Notes: generated by a model from the letters alone, not told the origin. Shown: positions 26,693 to 36,448, numbered from the stretch's first letter. The stretch is 64,000 bases of DNA from Agromyces rhizosphaerae (GCF_027925245.1 NZ_BSDP01000001.1:3543790-3607789), one strand, 5' to 3'. Numbers and translations are program-made.

Positions 26693-27382
26693 GTGGTCGA
26701 CCTGAGGATCATCAGCTACAACCTGCGCAAGCACGCGGCCATCGGCGAGCTCACCGAGCTCGCCGAATCGAACGACGTCGACGTCATGTGCCTGCAGGAG
26801 TGCGACACCGACGACCTGGCCGACGAGGTCGCCCACCTGAAGCTCGTCGACGCGACCACTACCAACCGGCTCGGCCTCGCCCTCTACGCGCGCGACGACC
26901 GCTACACGGTGCGAGACACGAAGATGTTCAGCATGCACCGGTCGCTCCACGACCGCGTCCTCTCCCCCGCGCACGAGCGGCTCCTCGCCGCGCGCCTCCA
27001 CGACGAGGCGGTCGGCCACGACGTGCTCGTGGGCTCCTTCCACGCCGCGCCGCTCACGGCGTCGAACCGGGTGCGCCGCAAGCAGATCACCGCCGCGCAC
27101 GAGGGGATGCGCTCGCTCGGCCACGACGTGCCCGCCGTCATGGTCGGCGACTTCAACTACCCGTGGTTCGTCAACGGGCTCGAGCGCCACGTCAACTCGA
27201 CCGGCTACGACCTGCTCCGCAGCACGGAGCCGACCTACTTCCGGTACCGCTTCTTCTCGGGCTACTTCGACTTCGTCACCTCGACGGGCGTGCAGATCGA
27301 CCGCGTCGACGTGCTGCCCGCCGGGGCATCCGATCACCGCCCCATCCGCCTCGCGGCGCACGCGCACCAGCACGCGACCTGA
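26693..27382 (+). CDS. Endonuclease/exonuclease/phosphatase-family protein
   Basis: The 229-residue EEP-fold hydrolase shows ISYNLRKH near residue 6, CLQECD near 32 (metal-binding Glu), MVGDFNYPWF near 148 (Asp and Asn) and GASDHRPIRL near 207 (catalytic Asp-His). Substrates in this superfamily range from abasic DNA to phospholipids and phosphoinositides. GTG 26693 follows GGGAGG. It lies between a Prim-Pol gene and an SRAP gene, both connected with DNA repair, so DNA is a reasonable guess only. Confidence 0.82.
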   Translation: MVDLRIISYNLRKHAAIGELTELAESNDVDVMCLQECDTDDLADEVAHLKLVDATTTNRLGLALYARDDRYTVRDTKMFSMHRSLHDRVLSPAHERLLAARLHDEAVGHDVLVGSFHAAPLTASNRVRRKQITAAHEGMRSLGHDVPAVMVGDFNYPWFVNGLERHVNSTGYDLLRSTEPTYFRYRFFSGYFDFVTSTGVQIDRVDVLPAGASDHRPIRLAAHAHQHAT

Positions 27383-27400
27383 TCCGCGCGCGGGACGTGC

Positions 27401-28105
27401 TCAGGCCTCGAGCGGCTCGATCAGCGTCGCATCCGACGGGTCGACCGTGCGCGAGTTGTTGACCCTTCGGTCGACCTCGTACGACCTGATGGTCGTGGCG
27501 ACCTGGTCGGACACGGCGCCGAGCTGCTCGACCAGCTCCAGCCGGCCCGCCTCGTCGAGCTTCGCCGAGCTGAGCCACGGCGCGTCCCAGTCGGGCAGGA
27601 GGAACGCCGGCATGCGGTCGTGCACCTCGCCCGAGGCGTCCTTCGCCGCCCGCGTGATGATCGCGGCCGACACCTGCCACTCGTCGTCGACCTTGCGCGC
27701 GGTCGCGATGCCGGCCGCGGCGAGCAGGCCGTCGCCGTGCAGGAAGTGCGGCTGCTTGTCGCCGGGCTTCCCCGTCCATTCGTAGTAGCCGCGCATCGGC
27801 ACGATGCAGCGCGACGACGCGAACGCGCCCTTCCAGAGCCCGTTCGTCGCGATCGTCTCGATGCGGGCGTTGAACTGCGGGCGCTTGGAGTCGCGGAGGA
27901 ACGACGGATGGAAGTCCCACCTGGCGGGCTCGACCGTGCGGCGCACCTCGCCGGTCGCGCGATCGTGCCGCTCGCGGATGATCGGGATCACGTCGGTCGG
28001 CGCGATCGAGTACGAGGGCGTCCAGTCTCGGAAGTCGTTGCCGTCGAGCACGAAGGCCTCGATGAGGTCGTTGGTCTCGTCGTCCATGGCGAATCGTCCG
28101 CACAT
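27401..28105 (-). CDS. SOS response-associated peptidase (SRAP; YedK/HMCES family)
   Basis: It caps abasic sites in single-stranded DNA through the N-terminal cysteine. ATG 28105 is chosen because it gives MCGRFA, with the essential Cys2 exposed after Met removal; a start five codons earlier would bury it. IVPMRGYYEWTG holds the active Glu near 106 and HDRMPAFL the conserved His near 161. The 234-residue length is usual. It converges with the EEP gene (18-bp gap) and belongs to a small repair-rich neighbourhood. Confidence 0.92.
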   Translation of the reverse strand: MCGRFAMDDETNDLIEAFVLDGNDFRDWTPSYSIAPTDVIPIIRERHDRATGEVRRTVEPARWDFHPSFLRDSKRPQFNARIETIATNGLWKGAFASSRCIVPMRGYYEWTGKPGDKQPHFLHGDGLLAAAGIATARKVDDEWQVSAAIITRAAKDASGEVHDRMPAFLLPDWDAPWLSSAKLDEAGRLELVEQLGAVSDQVATTIRSYEVDRRVNNSRTVDPSDATLIEPLEA

Positions 28106-28232
28106 GGCTCCAGTCTGCACCCGGGCACCGACACCGAGGCGACGTCACGCGCGTGCAACGGCCGTGCGATAGCCTCCCGGCAGCGATGCGCCCACGCGCA
28201 TCCGATTCGCCACCCCTGGAGGACCTGCCCGG

Positions 28233-29756
28233 ATGCGACGAGCCAGCCTGCAGGTACTCGGCGTGATCGCCGCGACGGCGGTGCTCGCCGGGGCGCTCCT
28301 CGCCTGGGCGCTGGCGACGCCGGGCTATCGCGGACCCGACGAGCCGCAGCACGTGTCGACGGCGCTGCGCCTCGCGACCGGCGGCGGGTACCCCGACCCG
28401 GTGTCGACCCGGATCGACGACGGGGTCCGCGGCTCGTACGAGTGGCTCGGGTTCCCCAGCGCGTCGACGATCTTCGACAACGGCGAACCCGTCGGCCCGA
28501 ACGAGGCGGAGTCGCTGCCGTCGACCGGCGAGCTGCGCGCGGCGGGCGGGCCGTACCCGGACGAGGGGCTGCTCGACCAGATGACGCAGCATCCGCCCGG
28601 CTACTCGGCGTACCTCGCCACCTGGGTGCAGGTCTTCGGCCTCGACGACGCCCCGGTGAACACGCTGCTGCTGGTGCTGCGCCTCGCGTCGGCGCTGCTG
28701 CTCCTGCCGATCCCCTGGCTGATCGCGGCCACCGTGCGCACGCTCGGGATGTCGCCGACCGCGCAGGTCGTCGGCGCGTTCCTGCCTGCGGCATGGATCC
28801 AGTTCGTGCACATCGGCGGCGTGGTGAACAACGGCACGCTGCTGGCGCTCGCGGCGAGCGTGTACGTCTGGCTGCTCGTGCGCGTGCTGGGCGGCGATCT
28901 CAGGGTCGTCACCGCGCTCGGCGTCGGCGCCGCACTGGCCGTGGCCCTGCTCACCAAGGGCTTCGCGCTGGCGCTGGTTCCGCTCGGGCCGTTCGCGTAC
29001 GTCGTGGCCGCCCGGCGTCACGGCCGGGGCGCGTGGATCGGCATGGCGGTCGCCGCCGTCACCGCGACGGTGGGCCTCGCGTGGTGGATCCGGAACCTCG
29101 TGGTCTTCGGGACACTGCAGCCGACCGGATCGAGCGGCAGCCCGGCCCCCGCCGTGGAGGCGGATGCCCTGCTGGAGTGGGCGCCGCGGTTCCTCCGGGC
29201 GCTCTCCGGCTCGATGTGGATGAATCTCGGCTGGCTCGAGACGCCGATCGTGCCCGGTGCGCTGCACCTCGCGGCGAGCCTGCTGGTGCTCGCCGGCCTG
29301 GTGCTCGGGTCGTGGCGCCTGCGGCGGGGAGTCGCGGAACTCGTCGTGCTCCACTGCGCCTGGCTCCTGCCGGTCTGCGTGTTCGCGCTCGGCAGCGCGC
29401 GGAGCTACCTCGTGAGCGGCAGCGTCGTCGCCGCGCAGGGCCGTTACCTGCACATGGCCGTGCTCGCACTGGCGGTGCTGCTGGCGGCCGCGCTCGCGCG
29501 TCCCCGCTGGTTCGCACTCGCCGCCCCCGCCGTCGCCGTGGTGAGCGTGGTCGCCGGGCTCGCGTACGGTCTCCGCCACTTCTGGGACCCGGCGACGCCC
29601 GCGACCGTCGCGAGCTGGTGGCCGGGCGGCGCGGCGATGCTCGTGGCATCCGCCGCCCTGCTCCTCACCGGACTCGCACTCGGCCTGCTCGCGGGCGCCC
29701 GCATCGTGCGCGCGCCGCAGCTCGAGCTGGTCGCACCGGCACCCGCGCGCCACTGA
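28233..29756 (+). CDS. DUF2142-like polytopic membrane protein (possible GT-C glycosyltransferase)
   Basis: The 507 residues carry about 10-12 hydrophobic segments. A conserved-looking acidic motif PGYRGPDEPQHV (about 34-45) follows the first helix, as in GT-C glycosyltransferases and the DUF2142 family, which use polyprenyl-phosphate sugars at the outer membrane face. A second loop, GPNEAESLPSTGELRAAGG, is extracytoplasmic by prediction. ATG 28233 follows TGGAGG. It stands alone, ended by a strong hairpin. A role in cell-surface glycan synthesis is an inference. Confidence 0.75.
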   Translation: MRRASLQVLGVIAATAVLAGALLAWALATPGYRGPDEPQHVSTALRLATGGGYPDPVSTRIDDGVRGSYEWLGFPSASTIFDNGEPVGPNEAESLPSTGELRAAGGPYPDEGLLDQMTQHPPGYSAYLATWVQVFGLDDAPVNTLLLVLRLASALLLLPIPWLIAATVRTLGMSPTAQVVGAFLPAAWIQFVHIGGVVNNGTLLALAASVYVWLLVRVLGGDLRVVTALGVGAALAVALLTKGFALALVPLGPFAYVVAARRHGRGAWIGMAVAAVTATVGLAWWIRNLVVFGTLQPTGSSGSPAPAVEADALLEWAPRFLRALSGSMWMNLGWLETPIVPGALHLAASLLVLAGLVLGSWRLRRGVAELVVLHCAWLLPVCVFALGSARSYLVSGSVVAAQGRYLHMAVLALAVLLAAALARPRWFALAAPAVAVVSVVAGLAYGLRHFWDPATPATVASWWPGGAAMLVASAALLLTGLALGLLAGARIVRAPQLELVAPAPARH

Positions 29757-29788
29757 CCCGGCACGGCCCGGCGCACGACCGCAGACCC

Positions 29789-29823
29789 CGAACGGCCCGG
29801 CGGAAGCTCCGCCGGGCCGTTCG
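29789..29823. terminator. Bidirectional hairpin terminator
   Basis: Two perfect 16-base arms (29789-29804 and 29808-29823) flank the loop AGC. It lies between the convergent membrane-protein gene and transglycosylase paralogue 2. A short T-rich TTCGTTC follows. Confidence 0.8.
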
Positions 29824-29838
29824 TTCACGTGGTGCGGG

Positions 29839-30771
<933 letters not shown>

Positions 30772-30797
30772 ACGGTCTTCGCTTCGGGAAACCTCAT

Positions 30798-30814
30798 GAA
30801 TGCACAGTGCATTC
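30798..30814. promoter_or_regulatory. Palindrome in the leader of transglycosylase paralogue 2
   Basis: GAATGCAC, A, GTGCATTC is a perfect 8-bp-arm dyad 27 bases upstream of the start. The same leader holds ATTGAGGT (about 30834) and its inverse ACCTCAAT (about 30888), and GAAACCTCA twice. These could be operators or a structured leader; no known riboswitch was recognised. Confidence 0.45.
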
Positions 30815-31007
30815 GGTTTCGGTTTGGTAACGATTGAGGTATTCAGGCGTACAAGTCGGGGACTCTGCCAGCCGAATCTGGGAGAAACCTCAATTTTGAG
30901 ACGATTCAGTCGGCGTGTCGCCGCTTCGGGGCATCCGCCGCGCGCCGCGATCGGCATGGTCGTGCGGATCGCTGGGGATGTCGGCCGGTCGCTGGAAGAA
31001 TGCCGAC

Positions 31008-32060
31008 ATGGCCGATTCCGCCCGCTCGATCGCCCCCATGCTCGCGAAATCGGTCGAGCAGGTGCCGGACGCCGACGCCATCGCGGGCGGGTACTCGTAC
31101 GAGCCGAAGTGGGACGGCTTCCGCGGCATCGTGCGCGTCTCGGGCGGCGAGGTCGAGATCGGCAGCCGCGGGTCGAAGCCGCTGACCCGGTACTTCCCCG
31201 AGCTCGTCGAGGCGTTCGCGCGCGAGCTGCCCGAGGGGTGCGTGGTCGACGGCGAGATCGTGGTGCGCTCGGGTTCCGCGGGCGACGAGCGGCTCGACTG
31301 GGAGGCGCTCGGCCAGCGCATCCACCCCGCCGACAGCCGGGTGCGCAGGCTCGCCGCCGAGACGCCCGCCTCGTTCGTCGCGTTCGACCTGCTGGAGCTG
31401 GGCGACGAGTCGCTCGTCGACCTGCCGTTCCGCGAGCGGCGGGCGCGGCTCGAGGAGGCCCTCGGCGATGCTCCCCCGCCCGTGCACGTCACGCGCGTCA
31501 CGACCGACGCCGACCTCGCGCGCACCTGGCTCGAGCGCTTCGAGGGCGCCGGGCTCGACGGCGTGATCGCCAAGCCGCTCGAGGGCGCGTACCTGCCGAA
31601 CAAGCGCGCCATGCTGAAGATCAAGCACAAGCGCACGGCCGACGTGGTGCTCGTCGGCTACCGCGTGCACAAGTCGGGTACGGGCGTCGGCTCCCTGCTG
31701 CTCGGGCTCTACGACGACACGGGCGAGCTGCGCATGGTCGGCGGGTCGTCGGCGTTCACCGACGCCAGGCGCCGGGAGCTCATCGACGAGCTCGAGCCGC
31801 TCGTCGTGCGCGAGGACTCGGGCGAGGTGGCCGGCGCCGAGACCGAGCGCAGCCGGTTCTCCTCGGGCAAGGACACCTCGTTCGTGCCGCTGCGCCCCGA
31901 GCGCGTGCTCGAGGTCGGCTACGACCAGATGGAGGGGTGGCGCTTCCGCCACACCGTGCGGTTCCTGCGCTGGCGGCCCGACCGCGACGCCGAGTCGTGC
32001 CGCTTCGAGCAGCTCGAGGTGCCCGCCGCCTACGACCTCAGCGCCGTGCTCGAGCGCTGA
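31008..32060 (+). CDS. ATP-dependent DNA ligase (LigC-like)
   Basis: The 350-residue minimal ATP-dependent ligase has nucleotidyltransferase motif I KWDGFRG at 34-40 (adenylated Lys34), motif III as FVAFDLLEL, motif IV DGVIAKPL, motif V LKIKHKR and an OB-fold C-terminus ending near motif VI (RFLRWRPDRD). It seals nicks in excision or end-joining repair and probably works with the Prim-Pol protein encoded 4.4 kb upstream. ATG 31008 is the first start before motif I at normal distance. The name LigC is by size and pairing. Confidence 0.88.
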   Translation: MADSARSIAPMLAKSVEQVPDADAIAGGYSYEPKWDGFRGIVRVSGGEVEIGSRGSKPLTRYFPELVEAFARELPEGCVVDGEIVVRSGSAGDERLDWEALGQRIHPADSRVRRLAAETPASFVAFDLLELGDESLVDLPFRERRARLEEALGDAPPPVHVTRVTTDADLARTWLERFEGAGLDGVIAKPLEGAYLPNKRAMLKIKHKRTADVVLVGYRVHKSGTGVGSLLLGLYDDTGELRMVGGSSAFTDARRRELIDELEPLVVREDSGEVAGAETERSRFSSGKDTSFVPLRPERVLEVGYDQMEGWRFRHTVRFLRWRPDRDAESCRFEQLEVPAAYDLSAVLER

Positions 32061-32086
32061 GTCGAGCGTCGCCGCGAGGCATCCGC

Positions 32087-32365
32087 TCAGGCCGACAGCG
32101 ACGCGTAGCGCTTCTCGGCGCGGGCGCGGGCCTTCGCGGCCTCGACCTCGCGGTCCTTGGGCGGTGCGTTCGTGACCAGGTCGTCGAGCAGGTGGCGCGT
32201 CGCGTGGGCGACCTCGGCGACGGCGCGGTCGAACGCCTCCTGGTTGGCCTTCGAGGGCTTCGTCGAGCCGCTCACCTTGCGCACGTACTGGAGCGCGGCG
32301 GCGGTCACCTCGTCATCGGTGGCGGCGGGCTCGAAGTTGTGGAGCTGGTGGATGTTCCGGCACAT
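32087..32365 (-). CDS. DUF2277-family small protein
   Basis: The 92-residue cytoplasmic protein begins MCRNIHQLHNFEP and continues with VTAAALQYVRKVSG and APPKDREVEAAKARAR, the conserved pattern of DUF2277. Function is unknown. It is mostly helical and charged, with no membrane segment. It converges on the ligase gene with a 26-bp gap. Confidence 0.8.
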   Translation of the reverse strand: MCRNIHQLHNFEPAATDDEVTAAALQYVRKVSGSTKPSKANQEAFDRAVAEVAHATRHLLDDLVTNAPPKDREVEAAKARARAEKRYASLSA

Positions 32366-32410
32366 GCTGCGAGGGTACGCCGGGCGACGGCGGGCGGGAA
32401 GCGGCCCCGG

Positions 32411-32875
32411 TCAGGCGTCCGGCCGCACGGCCGGGGCGACCGGTTCGCAGATCACGAGCGGGATGTCACGGGTCGTGCGCTTCCGATAGTGCTCGTAGCC
32501 GGGGTAGGCGGCCGCGACCGTCGGCCAGAGGGCGGCCTTCTCGTCGGGGCTCGCGGTGCGGGCCCGATAGCGGCGCGTGCCCGCCCGGGTCGTGAGTTCG
32601 ACGTCGGGATGCGCGACGAGGTTGAGGTACCAGGCCGGATGCCGGTCGGACCCGCCGCGCGAGGCGACGAGCACCACGCGGTCGTCCTCGTGCACGGGCG
32701 CCGTGAGCAGGCACGCGCGAGGCCGGCCGGTGCGGCGCCCGACGGTGTGCAGCTCCACGGTCGGCATGCGGCCGATGCGCCAGCCGAGGCGTCCGCCGCT
32801 GAGCCGGATCGCGGCCCGGTGCAGCCCGTTCATGGCGCGGAGCAGTCCGTCGCCGTACATCCCGTCCCGGGCCAT
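32411..32875 (-). CDS. Nitroreductase-family deazaflavin (F420)-dependent oxidoreductase
   Basis: A 154-residue split-barrel protein of the DDN type: VELHTVGRRTGRPRACLL (about 40-57) and HPAWYLNLVAHPDVEL (about 79-94) are the cofactor-binding elements of the family. Physiological substrates are usually unknown; mycobacterial members reduce quinones or nitro-drugs with F420H2. The start lies 7 bp after the thioredoxin stop, so the two redox genes are co-transcribed. Cofactor use is inferred. Confidence 0.82.
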   Translation of the reverse strand: MARDGMYGDGLLRAMNGLHRAAIRLSGGRLGWRIGRMPTVELHTVGRRTGRPRACLLTAPVHEDDRVVLVASRGGSDRHPAWYLNLVAHPDVELTTRAGTRRYRARTASPDEKAALWPTVAAAYPGYEHYRKRTTRDIPLVICEPVAPAVRPDA

Positions 32876-32882
32876 GACGCGC

Positions 32883-33317
32883 CTACGCGGGCAGCGCGGC
32901 GTCCACCCAGCCGCGCAACTGGGCGGCGGGAAGTGCGCCGACCTGGCGCGAGACCTCGCGCCCGCCCTCGTAGAGGAGGAGCGTCGGAATGCTCTGGATG
33001 CCGTGCGCCCGTGAGACGCGGGGCGAGGTGTCGGAGTTCACCTTCACCACCTTCAGGCGCCCCGCGAAGTCGCGCGAGAACTGCTCGACCACGGGCGAGA
33101 CCATGCGGCACGGCCCGCACCACGGCGCCCACACGTCGACCAGCACCGGGAGCGTGCTCTCGACCACGGCGGCGTGGAAGGTGGCGTCGTCGGCCTCGAC
33201 GAACCACGGCAGGTCGGCGTGGCACGAGGCGCAGCGCACCCGTCCGCGCTTCGCCTGCGGCACCCGGTTGCGCGTGCCGCAGCTCGGGCAGGTGACGATC
33301 GATGCGGCGGCCGCCAT
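32883..33317 (-). CDS. trxC: Thioredoxin 2 with N-terminal zinc ribbon
   Basis: The 144-residue protein starts with a zinc ribbon CPSCGTRN...CASCHAD (about 9-32) and continues with a thioredoxin fold bearing the active site WAPWCGPCRM near 65, as in TrxC. It reduces protein disulfides and helps in oxidative stress. ATG 33317 follows GAGGGGAG. It leads a two-gene operon with the deazaflavin-dependent oxidoreductase. Confidence 0.9.
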   Translation of the reverse strand: MAAAASIVTCPSCGTRNRVPQAKRGRVRCASCHADLPWFVEADDATFHAAVVESTLPVLVDVWAPWCGPCRMVSPVVEQFSRDFAGRLKVVKVNSDTSPRVSRAHGIQSIPTLLLYEGGREVSRQVGALPAAQLRGWVDAALPA

Positions 33318-33421
33318 CTCGACTCCCCTCGTCGTGTGCTGTGTTCGATTCTCGCGCACCCGCGGGCGTCGGCGGGCGGGCGTAGCGTGCGTGGCATCCG
33401 CTCGACCCTCACGGAGGATGC

Positions 33422-33820
33422 ATGACCCGATACGTCATCGACGCCGGCGCGGCGATTCGCCTCGCTGGCGAGGACCTCGCGTCCGCGCCCGCGCACGAGT
33501 TGCTCGCACCGACGCTGCTGCGCTCGCAGACGCTGTCGATGCTGCACGAGGCGGTGCACCGCGGCGAGCTCCGCTCCGGTGCCGCGCTCGACCGACTCGG
33601 CCGCATCAAGCGCATGCCGATCCGGCTGCTCGGCGACGCGGTGCTGCGCAAGCGCGCCTGGGAACTCGCGGACGCCCTGGGCTGGGCCTCCACCTACGAC
33701 GCCGAGTACCTCGCGCTGACGCAGCTGCAGGCCGATGCGTTCATCACGACCGACCGGCGCCTCGCCGAGCGGGCGCGCGGCACGGTCGAGGTGGCGGGGT
33801 TCGAGACGCTGCTCGGGTAG
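33422..33820 (+). CDS. PIN-domain protein (VapC-like, no antitoxin visible)
   Basis: The 132-residue PIN nuclease-fold protein shows acidic positions in YVIDAGAAIRL (Asp near 7), a central Glu (MLHEAVHRGE), TYDAEYLAL (Asp near 94) and FITTDRRLA (Asp near 107). VapC toxins cleave RNA, but they normally follow a small antitoxin gene. Only about 100 bp separate this start from the divergent trxC, with no reading frame for an antitoxin. It may be an orphan or a housekeeping PIN nuclease. Confidence 0.75.
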   Translation: MTRYVIDAGAAIRLAGEDLASAPAHELLAPTLLRSQTLSMLHEAVHRGELRSGAALDRLGRIKRMPIRLLGDAVLRKRAWELADALGWASTYDAEYLALTQLQADAFITTDRRLAERARGTVEVAGFETLLG

Positions 33821-33853
33821 CCGGCGGGCGGGCGCCCGGCCCGTGGCATCCGC

Positions 33854-34357
33854 TCAGCCCTGGTCGCAGTTGGCGAGGTCGGTCTCGGCGAGGGGCTCGC
33901 CCTCGGGAATGAGGTAGGCGACCCAGAGCACGACGTCGTCGCCGCGCTCGTTGCGACCCTCGTGCACGTAGTCCGGCCCCTCGACGATGAGGTCCCCCTC
34001 GACGTAGGTGGCCACGCCGTCCGGGTGCGTCGGAGCGTAGTGGGTGAGCTCGCCCGCCTCGACCACCGCGATGAGGTACCCGTGATGGCAGTGCTCGCCC
34101 GTGGTCGCGCCCGCGGCGATGCGCACCCTCGTGAAGGTGGCGCCGACGCCGGGGTCGCCGTTGACCTCGATCTGCACCGGGCCGTCCTGCACGCCCTCGG
34201 CGACCGGCGTCGCCTCGATCGGCGCGTCGCTCGCGACCGGCGACGCCATCGGGGACGGCGCGAGGACGGTGTCGGCCGCGCATCCGGCGACGCCGAGCAG
34301 CATCGCGCAGCCCGCGACGGCGACGACGATGCGGTGGAGGCTCCCCCCGGTGCCCAT
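33854..34357 (-). CDS. Cupin-domain lipoprotein
   Basis: From ATG 34357 the 167-residue protein has a lipoprotein signal: basic start, hydrophobic VVAVAGCAMLLGV and lipobox VAGC near residue 22. After a Ser/Pro-rich linker a cupin-like barrel contains GATTGEHCHHGYLIAVVEAG (metal-binding His cluster near 90-94) and later DYVHEG. It is probably anchored on the outer face of the membrane. Ligand is unknown. Both neighbours are unrelated. Confidence 0.75.
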   Translation of the reverse strand: MGTGGSLHRIVVAVAGCAMLLGVAGCAADTVLAPSPMASPVASDAPIEATPVAEGVQDGPVQIEVNGDPGVGATFTRVRIAAGATTGEHCHHGYLIAVVEAGELTHYAPTHPDGVATYVEGDLIVEGPDYVHEGRNERGDDVVLWVAYLIPEGEPLAETDLANCDQG

Positions 34358-34425
34358 GGCGGCACCGTAGCGCGAGTGCGACCGCGCGCGCCACCGTGTC
34401 ACCACTCAGGCGTCGCGCACGCGAG

Positions 34426-35619
34426 TCAGCGGAAGCCGCGGCGGGCACGCTGGCCGAACGCGTCGAGCGCCGTCAGCACGTCGGGCGCGGCCCAGCGCCG
34501 GTAGCGCGCTCCCCCGCCGGCCTGCACGAGCACGCCGGCCTCGACGAGCCGGTCGATCGAGGTCTGCGCGGCGACCTCGCTCACCTCGAGCTCGGCGGCG
34601 ACCAGCTTGGTGTGCACCACGGGCTGGCGCAGCAGCAGGTCCTTGAGGCGGTGGGCGGACGAGTCGGCGCGGGCGCGCACCGCGTCGTCCCAGTGCGCGC
34701 GAGCCGCGCGCAGGTCGCCGATGAGGCGCCGGCCGTTCGCGACGGCCAGGAACGAGGCGTCCGACATCAGGTCGACGATCGGCTCGAGCCGGCCCTCGCG
34801 GTAGGCGCCGAGCGCGTCGTAGTAGCCCTGCAGGTCGCCGAGCAGGCCCGCCGAGACCGGCACGGTGACGTGCCGGGTCACGCGGCCCGCGCGCAGCATG
34901 CCCTGCACCAGCGCGCGACCGGTGCGCCCGTTGCCATCGGGGAACGGGTGGATCGTCTCGAATTGGGCGTGCGCGACCGCGGTCTGCACGAGCACCGGCA
35001 GATCGGTGCGGCGGGCGAACGCCATGACGTCCTCCATGAGGGCGGGCACGTGCTCGGCGTGCGGCGGCACGAACTCGGCCGTGTGCGGGGCGATCGATCC
35101 GCCGCCGATCCAGACCTGTCGTTCGCGCCAGCCGCCCGTGATGCCCTCCTGGCTGTCGCCGAGCAGCGCGCGGTGCATCTCGATCACGGCGTCGGTGTCG
35201 AGGCGGTCGGAGAGGTAGACCGCCGCGCGCATCGCCTGCGCGTTCGCGACGACCAGCCGGGCGTTGGGCGAGTCGGATGCCCCGAGCTCGGCGAGTGCGA
35301 CCTGACGCGCGCTCGCGGTGATGTGCTCGACCTCGGAGCTCGACGCGCTCTCCGACCGCAGCAGGATCGCCGAGAACGGCGCCGCGACCGCCCCGAACTC
35401 GGCGTCGAACCGGGTCAGCTCGTTGCTGGCGTCATCGGCCGCCGCGAGGCTGCGGCCGGGCAGGTCGGGCGTGAGATCCGCGATGCGGGGCACGACGGCT
35501 GCGCGGTACGGGCCGCGGGAGCGGGCCAGTTCGCGGCGCGAGGCGATCTCGCCGCCGTCGCGCTGCCACGGCCGCTCCTCGTGCCCGATCGCGGGCCAGG
35601 CCCGCGTTTCCGTTGCCAT
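34426..35619 (-). CDS. Fic/DOC-family AMP-transferase-like protein
   Basis: The 397-residue Fic protein has the complete active site HPFPDGNGRTGR (224-235), which transfers AMP or other nucleotide parts to hydroxyl side chains. SSSEVEH (93-99) sits where class II Fic proteins carry the inhibitory (S/T)xxxE(G/N) helix; Glu is present but is followed by His. A C-terminal winged-helix region (about 310-375) could bind DNA. It follows arsR by 9 bp, so SRPBCC-arsR-fic may be one operon. Target protein unknown. Confidence 0.85.
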   Translation of the reverse strand: MATETRAWPAIGHEERPWQRDGGEIASRRELARSRGPYRAAVVPRIADLTPDLPGRSLAAADDASNELTRFDAEFGAVAAPFSAILLRSESASSSEVEHITASARQVALAELGASDSPNARLVVANAQAMRAAVYLSDRLDTDAVIEMHRALLGDSQEGITGGWRERQVWIGGGSIAPHTAEFVPPHAEHVPALMEDVMAFARRTDLPVLVQTAVAHAQFETIHPFPDGNGRTGRALVQGMLRAGRVTRHVTVPVSAGLLGDLQGYYDALGAYREGRLEPIVDLMSDASFLAVANGRRLIGDLRAARAHWDDAVRARADSSAHRLKDLLLRQPVVHTKLVAAELEVSEVAAQTSIDRLVEAGVLVQAGGGARYRRWAAPDVLTALDAFGQRARRGFR

Positions 35620-35628
35620 GCCGTGATC

Positions 35629-36027
35629 TTACCAAAGGATAAGCCGGTATCCTTTGCTTTCAGGACTCGAGCCCTCGCCTCCGTGCAGATCGCCACCCGA
35701 AGTCCCCGCACCCTCGGCGAGCCCGCGCAGACGTTCGAGCGAACCGCTCCAGAACTCGTCGTACCGTGCGACCCATGGCCCGAACGCGTGCCGGAGCCCC
35801 TCGCCGTCGATGCGATAGAGCTGGCGGCGACCGTCGCGGGTGGCGGTCACGAGCCCGGCGGCACGCAGCGCCATGAGGTGCTTCGAGATGCCCGACGGCA
35901 CGAGGTCGGGGAACTCCTGCACGAGCTCGCCGACCGCGCGCACCCCGTGCTCGGCGAGCAGGTCGAGGATGCGCCGCCTCGTCGGGTCGGCGAGCAGCAC
36001 GAAGACGTCGTCGGGCTGGTCAGCCAC
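35629..36027 (-). CDS. ArsR-family winged-helix repressor
   Basis: The 132-residue ArsR/SmtB-type protein has DPTRRRILDLLAEHG and the recognition helix in VPSGISKHLMALRAAGLV (about 43-60); RDGRRQLYRI forms the wing. No ArsR metal-binding Cys cluster is seen, so it is of the SRPBCC-linked type. GTG 36027 lies inside the end of the SRPBCC gene (8-bp overlap). The last eight codons, starting at KGY, lie on a perfect inverted repeat, so the C-terminal tail may be dictated by a DNA site for the next gene. Confidence 0.85.
   Translation of the reverse strand: MADQPDDVFVLLADPTRRRILDLLAEHGVRAVGELVQEFPDLVPSGISKHLMALRAAGLVTATRDGRRQLYRIDGEGLRHAFGPWVARYDEFWSGSLERLRGLAEGAGTSGGDLHGGEGSSPESKGYRLILW
35634..35655. 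promoter_or_regulatory. Inverted repeat before the fic gene
   Basis: AAAGGATA (35634-35641) and TATCCTTT (35648-35655) are exact reverse complements with a 6-base spacer. It is AT-rich against its surroundings and lies 14 bases before the fic start, inside the end of arsR. It may be an autoregulatory operator for Fic or ArsR. Confidence 0.5.
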
Positions 36028-36448
36028 CGGATGCCACCACCGCGGCGAGCTGCTCGAGCACGCGATGCCGGTCGGCCCCGCGCTCGTAGGCGGCCATGGT
36101 GCCCCGCCAGCCCTCCGTGCCGATGCCGGCGAACCCGTCGTGCACGAGCGTGACGCGCGTGCCCGTGGCGATCGGCTCGAGCGAGACGATGAGCCTGGCC
36201 GGGTGCGTCCAGCCGGCGTCCTCCTCCAGCCAGGAGAGCACGAGCCGCCCCTCCGGGACGAGTTCGAGCACGGTGCCGCTGATCGAGGTCTCGCCGTCGG
36301 CACCGAGCATCCGGAACGCCCCGCCGACTCGCAGGTCGATCTCGAGGTCGGGCCGGAACCACGCCCGCATGGCCTCCTGCGTGGTGAACCAGCGCCAGAC
36401 GGCACTGGGCGGTGCGGCGATGTCGAGCGCGCGGACGACGTCGGGCAT
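36020..36448 (-). CDS. SRPBCC (AHSA1-like) domain protein
   Basis: A 142-residue START-like ligand-binding fold: it begins VVRALDIAAPPSAVWRWFT and contains FRPDLEIDLRVGGAFRM and TRVTLVHDGF, as in activator-of-Hsp90-like SRPBCC proteins. These commonly pair with an ArsR regulator, as here. The ligand is unknown. ATG 36448 follows TTGGGAGG. Expected to be the first gene of the SRPBCC-arsR-fic operon. Confidence 0.85.
   Translation of the reverse strand: MPDVVRALDIAAPPSAVWRWFTTQEAMRAWFRPDLEIDLRVGGAFRMLGADGETSISGTVLELVPEGRLVLSWLEEDAGWTHPARLIVSLEPIATGTRVTLVHDGFAGIGTEGWRGTMAAYERGADRHRVLEQLAAVVASGG

Noticed and set aside
30772..31007. Possible c-di-AMP (ydaO-type) riboswitch before a cell-wall hydrolase-like gene
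   Set aside because: Such riboswitches are common before peptidoglycan enzymes in Actinobacteria, but I could not find the conserved core; only palindromes and short repeats are present.
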